Below are positions 56,820 to 64,000 of a stretch of 64,000 nt of DNA, piece after piece. The notes below the pieces were generated by a model. The model had not been told where the DNA came from and ran no database searches. It saw nothing but the letters and a program-made list of their open reading frames with translations. The DNA comes from Lentisphaerota bacterium (GTDB lineage: Bacteria > Verrucomicrobiota > Lentisphaeria > Victivallales > Victivallaceae): the NCBI GenBank assembly GCA_015061745.1, contig SUWB01000001.1, positions 62,001-126,000 on the forward strand, in the 5' to 3' direction. A program made the translations under genes and the position numbers. Position 1 is the stretch's first letter. Each line of letters begins with the position of its first letter.

Positions 56820-58001
56820 TCAACGGATAAAAATGGCAGGGATATACCGCTCGACCGGCACCGGCAGAGTTTGACGGCTCTCTATGGAACGGATCGCCAG
56901 CTGAGCAAGATATGTGGACTGGAATCCCGCAAGCTCATCACAGGGCGAGGGTTTATCGTTGAGAATGGCATCCACAAAGGCTTTCCACATATTCAAGTGC
57001 CCTTTATCAACTTCAAAGGGCTTATTGACTTCAATGCTCTTGGCATTGCCGCTGAAGTTCTCGTACCGTTCCCGGTATTTGGCCATATAAGCGGCTAACC
57101 CCTCCTCTTTGATATTGCCTGAATAGTGCTTCATCGGGAAACATTCTTTTTGAGCTCCGGGCACGCCGTAAGTGTTGTTTTCAACAAAAAACTCGCTGCG
57201 GAAAAAAGCATTTCCGGCAGTCACTTCAAAGAGCTCTTTGGGATAGTCAAAAGTTCCGGAACAGCTGAAAGTCAAGGTCATATCGTCTCCGTTGCTGAAC
57301 TTCAGATTGATACCGTGTGAAAGTCTGCTCGATCCCCAGGCTGTGATCTCGACCGGGATCGCCGGAGCAAAGAACCAGCAGGCCACATCCAGCCAGTGCA
57401 CAGATTCACCGATGATCTCTCCGCCGCCAATCAGAGGATCAAGATGCTGCAAGCCGTAAGAACTGCTTTCATCCTGGATCCGGATAAGCATATGTTTCTG
57501 TTCTTCCTCAGGCAGAGGCTGACGGACTGTTTCAATATAACGCCAGGGGGAATGAACAGGATTGGCAAGGTGTTCATTGACACTCTTTTTCAAAGCCTGA
57601 AGCGCAGGAGACATACGGCGGTTCAAGTCCACACAAAGTTTAACTCCGTGTCTGCGGACAGCTTTCATAATACGCCAGGCTTCTTCATCACGCATCGCCA
57701 TAGGCTTTTCGCAAAAAATATGTTTCCCGGCGGCAGCGGCACACTCCACAATGGGCAGATGTATTTCGTGAGAAGTCGCAATCTTGATAAGATCCACTTC
57801 AGGATCAGCACAGATCTCTTTGAAATCAGCGGTCACTTTTTCCGCTTTGAAATTTTCTTTGATCTCCGTTGCCCGGTTGAGATCGAGATCACACACCCAC
57901 TTGAGGATCACATTATCGAGAGAAGAAATATTGGGCAGATCTTCGTGTTCGGCAAATTTTCCGCATCCGATCTGTGCTACCACAAGTTTCCCGTTACGCA
58001 T
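56820..58001 (-). CDS. Gfo/Idh/MocA family oxidoreductase
   Basis: VAQIGCGKFAEHEDLPNI, FCEKPMAMRDEEAWRIM. Confidence 0.85.
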   Translation of the reverse strand: MRNGKLVVAQIGCGKFAEHEDLPNISSLDNVILKWVCDLDLNRATEIKENFKAEKVTADFKEICADPEVDLIKIATSHEIHLPIVECAAAAGKHIFCEKPMAMRDEEAWRIMKAVRRHGVKLCVDLNRRMSPALQALKKSVNEHLANPVHSPWRYIETVRQPLPEEEQKHMLIRIQDESSSYGLQHLDPLIGGGEIIGESVHWLDVACWFFAPAIPVEITAWGSSRLSHGINLKFSNGDDMTLTFSCSGTFDYPKELFEVTAGNAFFRSEFFVENNTYGVPGAQKECFPMKHYSGNIKEEGLAAYMAKYRERYENFSGNAKSIEVNKPFEVDKGHLNMWKAFVDAILNDKPSPCDELAGFQSTYLAQLAIRSIESRQTLPVPVERYIPAIFIR

Positions 58002-58259
58002 AGTTTGAAACTCCTTGATTCTATAAACTGTTGACTTTCCGCATTTGCCTGATAATATACCGCCAGAGGAGCCAAATTAAAAGTCTTTCTTTATAAAAAA
58101 GTTGTTTTTTGCAAAAAAAATGTCGCAATATGAATAAAAAAGCCCATTTCTGTTTTTATTTTATTCTTCGGTCCGGTACGGAATTTACGGCAAATAAGGC
58201 GTTTTTACACCTCTCTTGAAAATTATCGGATTTTCCTGAAGATATTGCGATTTCTGCCC

Positions 58260-58288
58260 TTGAATTATTCATTGCGGAGAGTTATATT
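58260..58288 (+). promoter_or_regulatory. promoter of oxidoreductase gene 58388
   Basis: TTGAAT (58260-58265) - 17 nt - TATATT (58283-58288). Confidence 0.55.
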
Positions 58289-58387
58289 ATTTTTTGTAAG
58301 GCTACTTAACAAAGAAATTAAAGCGAGAGCATTTGAAGCTGTCCGGAACAGTTTTCAGATACTCCGGAAAATTGAAGGAAAGTTATT

Positions 58388-59608
58388 ATGGCAAGAATAG
58401 CACTGGTCGGTGCCAGCAGCCGGGTCACTGCCTTTGTGAGCGTCCTCAAACGTGAGGAGTACAAAGGTATCCACGAAATCGTGGCAATGTTTGATATTGA
58501 TCCCGGCAAGATGGAAGGTTTCAAAGAAAAGTACAAACTGGATGTTCCCTGTTTTACCGACTTTGATGAAATGTGCAACACCGTCAAACCCGATATGGTC
58601 ATCGTCACTACCGTTGATGCCACCCACGCCCAGTATGTTATTGCTGCAATGGACCGCAAGATCGCAGTGGTTTCAGAAAAACCCCTCTGCATCAACGCCG
58701 AACAGTGCAAGCAGATCCGCGATGCAAAAGCACGGAATCCTGAAGTTTTTGCTGTCACCAGCCACAATGCCCGTTACAGCCCCCTGACCCTCAAGGTCAA
58801 AGAGATGATCGACAATGGCGTTATCGGCAAAGTGCTCCGTATGGAATACACTGAAATGCTCGACCGCAAACACGGCACCAGCTATTTCCGCCGCTGGAAC
58901 GGCCGCCGTGCCAATTCCAACGGTCTGGAACTGCACAAGAGCTGCCACCACTTTGACAAGATGAACTTCCTTCTTGACTCCAAGGCTCTTGAGATCACCG
59001 GTATGGGCGATCTGACCTATCACGGCAGCAAAGCTCCCCACAAGTATGAGGGAACCCGCTGCCACGAGTGCGAACACAAAGATGTCTGCCCCGACTTCTT
59101 TGAATATGACAAGGAACTTTTCAAATCCGATGCGATCTACACCCCCGATCTTTGTATCTGGGCTTCAGACATCGACATCGAAGATAACTATGCTGCAGTT
59201 ATCAGATTTGAATCCGGTGTCCTTTGCACCTACTCCATTTGTGCTCACTCCCAGTACGAAGGTGAAATCGTCATCATCGAAGGTGAAACCGGTCGTATCG
59301 AAGCCAAGAATATCTATTTCCGCGATATCAACGATCAGAGCAACACCCACGACACCAACATCATCACCAAACAGACCCTGACCCTGTGCCGTTTCGGCAA
59401 AGGCGAACCTGAAGATATCGAGATCCCCAAAGGCGAAGGCGGTCACGGCGGTGCCGACCTGGGTATTTTCGGCAAGATCTTTGCCACTCCCCCGGATCCC
59501 AACATCCCCACTCTGGAAGATGGTATCCAGGCAGTGCTGATGGGTGCCGGTCTGGTCGAAAGCATCAAAAAAGGCGGAAGTGTCGTCAAGGTTCAGGAAA
59601 TGATCTGA
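58388..59608 (+). CDS. Gfo/Idh/MocA family oxidoreductase
   Basis: [31 protein letters not shown]. Confidence 0.88.
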   Translation: MARIALVGASSRVTAFVSVLKREEYKGIHEIVAMFDIDPGKMEGFKEKYKLDVPCFTDFDEMCNTVKPDMVIVTTVDATHAQYVIAAMDRKIAVVSEKPLCINAEQCKQIRDAKARNPEVFAVTSHNARYSPLTLKVKEMIDNGVIGKVLRMEYTEMLDRKHGTSYFRRWNGRRANSNGLELHKSCHHFDKMNFLLDSKALEITGMGDLTYHGSKAPHKYEGTRCHECEHKDVCPDFFEYDKELFKSDAIYTPDLCIWASDIDIEDNYAAVIRFESGVLCTYSICAHSQYEGEIVIIEGETGRIEAKNIYFRDINDQSNTHDTNIITKQTLTLCRFGKGEPEDIEIPKGEGGHGGADLGIFGKIFATPPDPNIPTLEDGIQAVLMGAGLVESIKKGGSVVKVQEMI

Positions 59609-59643
59609 CAACAGACGATGCAGTAATCAATATCTGCTTTTAC

Positions 59644-59676
59644 AGGGACTTTCTTAAACAAGGAAGTCCCTTTTTA
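59644..59676 (+). terminator. Rho-independent terminator
   Basis: AGGGACTT...AAGTCCCT followed by TTTTT. Confidence 0.75.
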
Positions 59677-59677
59677 T

Positions 59678-59706
59678 TTGCATTTTGTTTTATCGCAGGG
59701 TATATT
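59678..59706 (+). promoter_or_regulatory. promoter of second pseudopilin gene
   Basis: TTGCAT (59678-59683) - 17 nt - TATATT (59701-59706). Confidence 0.45.
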
Positions 59707-59757
59707 ATCAAAGGTTGTTCCATTTTTCACAACAGAACAAAGAAAGTAAGCCTGATT

Positions 59758-60873
59758 ATGAAAACATTGTCTTTGTATGGATGTGCAGCTTTTGAAAAAC
59801 GTGACTCAGCAGTTTGCAGACGGACAAAACTGTACCGCTTCACCCTTATTGAATTGCTCGTAAGCAAAACTTGTCAAATATGTGTTTATACTTTGCGAAA
59901 AATTGCCTCTTGCCTTAATATTTGCCATTGCAATCCTGCAAAATACGGGATTGTCGGTTTTGCAAATGCAAAAACGGCAATCCACCAAAAGTTTTTGGCA
60001 AGGATGGATGGGGCCCGGGGAAGGAAGGGAGAACCTTTTTTCAAAAAGGGTTCCCTTCCTTCCCCGGCTCCTTTCACCTTGATAGAACTTCTTGTTGTCA
60101 TTGCCATTATCGCTATTCTGGCAGCGATGCTGCTTCCCGCACTGCAAAAAGCACGGGAACGGGCCAGACAATCAACTTGTATGAACACGATGAACACACT
60201 CGGGAAAGCACTGGCCTTTTACTTTGATGACAATAAAGGCATAGTTCCGACCCTTTACAATACCACCGGTTGGGAAACTTGCAGCCGTGTCTGGTATTTC
60301 CCCAACAACGTTCCGGCACCTTCTCGCACTGCTAAAAGCGGAATGCTGACACCTTATATGGGAATCTCAGAAGTCGACCAATACAAGCTGGGATACAGCA
60401 TCGGCGGATTCCACAGATCAGAAGGAAAGGTTTATGTCAATCCTTTTATGTGCCCCACCCGCCAGGGCGTTATGCAGGAAATCATCGCCAGAAATCCTGC
60501 ACTGGGCTATGTTTACGGCGGATACAGCCGGAGCAATAATTCAGGCAGCATTTCCAGATACAAGCGTCCTTCACGCACCGTCAATGCCGGCGAATCAGCT
60601 TTTGACGAAAAAACTCATCAAGTCGGTGCCAATACAGCCGATTTCCCCGTATTTCCTCACGACAACCCCAATCCGGCTGAAAATGAAACCCGGATCTACA
60701 CCACAAAGATCACCACAGGAGCCGGAAAATCCTCGTTCCTTTTCTTTGACGGACACGTAGATATGCTGCAGCGCAACCGGGTTCCTGCTGCTGACAGGAC
60801 ACCTTCCGGCTGGTGGGGAGCGAACTATTGCTCCTTCTGGATGGGAGTCGGGTTCAAAAATGAAGATTTCTGA
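59758..60873 (+). CDS. type II pseudopilin with one in-frame FTLIELLV-duplicating insert
   Basis: FTLIELLV at 59839-59862 and again at 60073-60096; the second continues [25 protein letters not shown]. Confidence 0.85.
   Translation: MKTLSLYGCAAFEKRDSAVCRRTKLYRFTLIELLVSKTCQICVYTLRKIASCLNICHCNPAKYGIVGFANAKTAIHQKFLARMDGARGRKGEPFFKKGSLPSPAPFTLIELLVVIAIIAILAAMLLPALQKARERARQSTCMNTMNTLGKALAFYFDDNKGIVPTLYNTTGWETCSRVWYFPNNVPAPSRTAKSGMLTPYMGISEVDQYKLGYSIGGFHRSEGKVYVNPFMCPTRQGVMQEIIARNPALGYVYGGYSRSNNSGSISRYKRPSRTVNAGESAFDEKTHQVGANTADFPVFPHDNPNPAENETRIYTTKITTGAGKSSFLFFDGHVDMLQRNRVPAADRTPSGWWGANYCSFWMGVGFKNEDF
59839..60072 (+). repeat. 234-bp in-frame FTLIELLV-duplicating insert unit
   Basis: FTLIELLV codons at both ends; contains hairpins 59948-59983 and 60015-60067. 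Confidence 0.8.
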
Positions 60874-60907
60874 TTAAAATTTTCACATAAATTTCAAGGA
60901 GAAAAAA

Positions 60908-63802
60908 ATGAAAAAGTATTTGTCATTTTTTCTGCTGACAGCTGTGATTTCAGTTTTTGCAGCAGAAAAAGTCGCCGTAGATTTCAAATCCAATATGAAG
61001 TATCTCAAAGGAGTTCAAAGATCAGATGACATCTTTGTGACCAAAGCTCCGGCACTGGCTGTTGACGGCCGTGAAACCAAAGGTAAAAAACATACCGTTG
61101 CAGGACAGCATTTTTACATTTTCGGTAATAATGCCAGAGCTCTCACAGGCAAGAATCTGGTTCTGCGGGCCAAGATCAAACGCATCAGCGGAATCGCACC
61201 CTTGAGTATGGGCTACCGCGTTTTCGGCAACGGCAACAAATATATGAGCGGACGCAGCATCTCTGTCAAAGCCGATAAAACCGGCAAATGGGAAGATCTT
61301 GAAATGAGTTTTCAGGTTCCCCCTCTTTCAGGTATCGAAAATGTGAATGTGGGTTTCACCCTCCGGCAGGAAACTCCCGAAAACAACCGGATCATTATTG
61401 ATGAAATAAAAATCTGCTTCGCCGAAAATTCCGGTCTGGAAAATGTCCCCGGTGCCGGTCTCGGTATGGCAGCTTTGACTTTGAACAAAGGAAAACTTGA
61501 TCTGATCAAAAACGGTGTTCCCCAATTCAAGATCGTTATTTCTCCCAAAGCCGACGGTATCGCCCGCTACGCAGCCCGGGAGATCCAAGCTCACGTCAAG
61601 ATGATGACCGGCAAGACAGTCCCCGTCATCAAAGATAACAATTATTCCGGCACCGCACTCTGGATCGGCAATACCGCTATGGCAGAAAAGTATGGTGTCA
61701 CCCCCGAAATGATCCCCGCTGAAAACTGGGTGGTCGCCCGGGCCGGTAATGCGGTCATTATTTCAGGCGGAGACAAGCCCGGCGTCACAGAAAGCAATAT
61801 CATTTCCCGTTCCACCATTCCTCTCGGAACTCTCAGTGCCGCCTATGAATTTCTGGAACGGGTCTTCGGATGCCGCTGGTACTGGCCCGGAAAACTGGGA
61901 ACTGTGTTTTCCACAGAAAAAAATATTTCCATTGACAATCTCTACAAAACAGGAGCCCCCCAGTTCGACTGCCGTGCTCTTTTTTACGACATCAGCAAAG
62001 ATCCCGACATCCCCCCAAGAGAAGTTGTCATCTGGCAGCGGCGCAACCGTCTGGGCGGTTCTGCCCCTGACCCCATTGCAATGCACACCTTTATCGACTG
62101 GCCTGACAAATTTGCAAAAACCCATCCTGAATATTTCGCCCTGCAGCCCGACGGGAAACGCAAGACCAACAAAGAATCCGGCGTCCACCTTTGTATGACC
62201 AATCCCGATGTGATCCGGGAAGCAGGAAAATGGGCCGTTGATTATTTCAAAAAACGCCCCAACGCCAAATTCATCAGCATTATGCCCGGCGACTGCAACG
62301 ATCTGAAATACTGCCGCTGCCCTGAGTGCACCAAGATGTTATCAGAAGAAAAAGGACGTTCCGGGATCCACTCAAATGCCGTCTGGAAATTTGTCAACCA
62401 GGTGGCAGCTGTCGTCGCTGAAAAATGTCCCGGCAAATTCGTCAAATGCTGTGCCTATGCCGACTATCTGCGCCGTCCTGATTTTGCCTTGCTCCCCAAT
62501 GTGGCAGTGACACTCTGTTTCGGTCCTGTCCCCCGTGCCAACGGCGTATACAAAAAAGCCTGGCGCGATCTGATCAATGAATGGCGTGTCACCGGTGCAA
62601 AACTTTATGTCTGGGAATACTGGAACAGCTCCCGTTACGGACGGGGCACTTACGGAGCCCCTGCCCTCTGGCCCCGCCAGCAGAAAGAGATCTATCTCAT
62701 TGACAGCAATCACGTTTCCGGACGTGTCATTGAACTTTCCGACGTCAATGCCGACGGTATCGGCGTCCAGAGCTGGGCAGACTGGATGTATGACAGTGTC
62801 AACCTTTACACCGCAATGAAACTTATGTGGGACAGAGATTACGATGTGGAAAATGAACTCAAAAAGTTCCATAAAGATTTCTATGGTCCTGCCGCCGCTG
62901 CAATGGAAGAATTCAACAACTCTCTGGAAATCGCCTGGTATAACGGACAGCACCTTGTCAAAGGTAAAAATGCCTGGGACTGGGAAGTTTGCTGGACTAA
63001 AGTCTATCCCCCAAAGTTCGTTGACCGTATGATGGCCCTGCTGCGTAAAGCCGTCAAAGATACCGCAGGCAAAGAGCCCTATTATTCCAGAGCCAAAAAG
63101 ACACTCGACTGCTATCAGTATTTTGAACGCAACAGCAAGATGTTCCGCGGCGTGCAGACAAAACGGGCAAAAGATATTGAAGTTCCCAAAGGTGCGGCTC
63201 CTCAAATTGATGGTATCGTCAAAGATTCCGAGTGGAAAGACGCCGCTGTCATCAGCAATTTCTGCGACAGTTTCAACGTTTATCAGGTCAAATCCAAAAC
63301 CACGATGAAATTCCGCCACGACGGCAAATTCCTTTATGCAGCAGTCATTGCCGACATTCCCAAGAGCAACGAAAACATCACTAAAAAGCCCAGCTCTACC
63401 GGCAAAAGAGATGCCTTCCTCTGGGACTTTGAAAGTGTTGAATTTTTCTTCGGCGGCAAAGACAATCAGAGCTATCAGTTCATCCTTGCCCCCGATAACG
63501 CTCTCTTTGATGCTGCCTGGGGCGGCAACCGGAACTTGAACACTGCTATGAAGTGGAACAGTGCCAATATTAAATTTGCCACAACTTTCACAAAAACCCG
63601 CTGGTGCGGTGAGATCGCCATCCCCATTGCCGATTTGAAACTTGCCAATCCTGTTGGTAAAAATAAATTCCGTTCCAATTTTGCCAGAAATCACCGCTAT
63701 ACCGATCAGAAAAACGCAAGACGGTGGGAACAGTCTATGTGGCTGCCCACCTTCGGAGGATTCCACAATATGGAACGTTACGGTACATTGATCCTCAAAT
63801 AA
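60908..63802 (+). CDS. secreted DUF4838 domain protein with C-terminal CBM9-like domain
   Basis: Signal peptide; IMPGDCNDLKYCRCPECTKM, VIELSDVNADGIGVQSWADWMYDSVNLY; C-term PQIDGIVKDSEWKDAAVISNF. Confidence 0.75.
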   Translation: MKKYLSFFLLTAVISVFAAEKVAVDFKSNMKYLKGVQRSDDIFVTKAPALAVDGRETKGKKHTVAGQHFYIFGNNARALTGKNLVLRAKIKRISGIAPLSMGYRVFGNGNKYMSGRSISVKADKTGKWEDLEMSFQVPPLSGIENVNVGFTLRQETPENNRIIIDEIKICFAENSGLENVPGAGLGMAALTLNKGKLDLIKNGVPQFKIVISPKADGIARYAAREIQAHVKMMTGKTVPVIKDNNYSGTALWIGNTAMAEKYGVTPEMIPAENWVVARAGNAVIISGGDKPGVTESNIISRSTIPLGTLSAAYEFLERVFGCRWYWPGKLGTVFSTEKNISIDNLYKTGAPQFDCRALFYDISKDPDIPPREVVIWQRRNRLGGSAPDPIAMHTFIDWPDKFAKTHPEYFALQPDGKRKTNKESGVHLCMTNPDVIREAGKWAVDYFKKRPNAKFISIMPGDCNDLKYCRCPECTKMLSEEKGRSGIHSNAVWKFVNQVAAVVAEKCPGKFVKCCAYADYLRRPDFALLPNVAVTLCFGPVPRANGVYKKAWRDLINEWRVTGAKLYVWEYWNSSRYGRGTYGAPALWPRQQKEIYLIDSNHVSGRVIELSDVNADGIGVQSWADWMYDSVNLYTAMKLMWDRDYDVENELKKFHKDFYGPAAAAMEEFNNSLEIAWYNGQHLVKGKNAWDWEVCWTKVYPPKFVDRMMALLRKAVKDTAGKEPYYSRAKKTLDCYQYFERNSKMFRGVQTKRAKDIEVPKGAAPQIDGIVKDSEWKDAAVISNFCDSFNVYQVKSKTTMKFRHDGKFLYAAVIADIPKSNENITKKPSSTGKRDAFLWDFESVEFFFGGKDNQSYQFILAPDNALFDAAWGGNRNLNTAMKWNSANIKFATTFTKTRWCGEIAIPIADLKLANPVGKNKFRSNFARNHRYTDQKNARRWEQSMWLPTFGGFHNMERYGTLILK

Positions 63803-63819
63803 CACTTTCAGCTCCGATC

Positions 63820-63863
63820 CTCCGGCAGAAATCCTCAATAAGAGTTTCTGCCGGATTTTTTTT
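63820..63863 (+). terminator. Rho-independent terminator
   Basis: ATCCGGCAGAAA...TTTCTGCCGGAT followed by a T run. Confidence 0.85.
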
Positions 63864-64000
63864 ACCGCTGCAATACAACCGGGAGGAAAAGGTATTATTT
63901 GCCTACCTGTTTTTCCTTTTGACAAAAAAACAGAGAGATTTTTTTGCAAAAAGTCGCATATTGATAAAAAAACAACTGTTTTTGCAATTTGAAAAATTAC

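Noticed and set aside
62372-63949. 525-aa minus-strand ORF antisense to the DUF4838 gene
   Set aside because: Mirror-frame ORF of a codon-biased, strongly supported plus-strand gene; composition is low-similarity and has no recognisable domain or upstream signals.

Overview
The window looks like a Lentisphaerae/Victivallales-type chromosome. This is inferred from type II pseudopilins with [25 protein letters not shown]-termini, DUF4838-type proteins, many sugar-related TIM-barrel/esterase/Gfo-Idh-MocA genes, and Gram-negative envelope genes. About 48 CDSs are supportable. A central housekeeping block (dnaE, rdgB, tilS, aroB, dprA, mnmE, ppiC-like, miaA, PHP phosphatase, rsmB, hldD, lptD-like, plsC, purQ, argJ, queF) is flanked by accessory carbohydrate/regulatory islands. 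No rRNA, tRNA, CRISPR array or recognisable transposase was seen. The strongest unexplained signals are: (1) two pseudopilin genes whose N-terminal FTLIELLV segment is duplicated in frame by hairpin-rich inserts (two tandem 156-bp units in one gene, one 234-bp unit in the other), which looks like an undescribed frame-preserving element targeting the prepilin signal; (2) a helicase plus two uncharacterised co-oriented proteins that share a repeated GG-x-F-x-IN module; (3) a 59-aa membrane micro-protein gene with its own promoter, Shine-Dalgarno and terminator, just below the ORF-track cutoff; (4) a compact structured RNA candidate with its own promoter and terminator upstream of queF; (5) an 11-bp perfect inverted repeat bracketing the promoter of a GntR/LacI-like regulator. 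All functional names come from reading the translations by eye; no database search was run.
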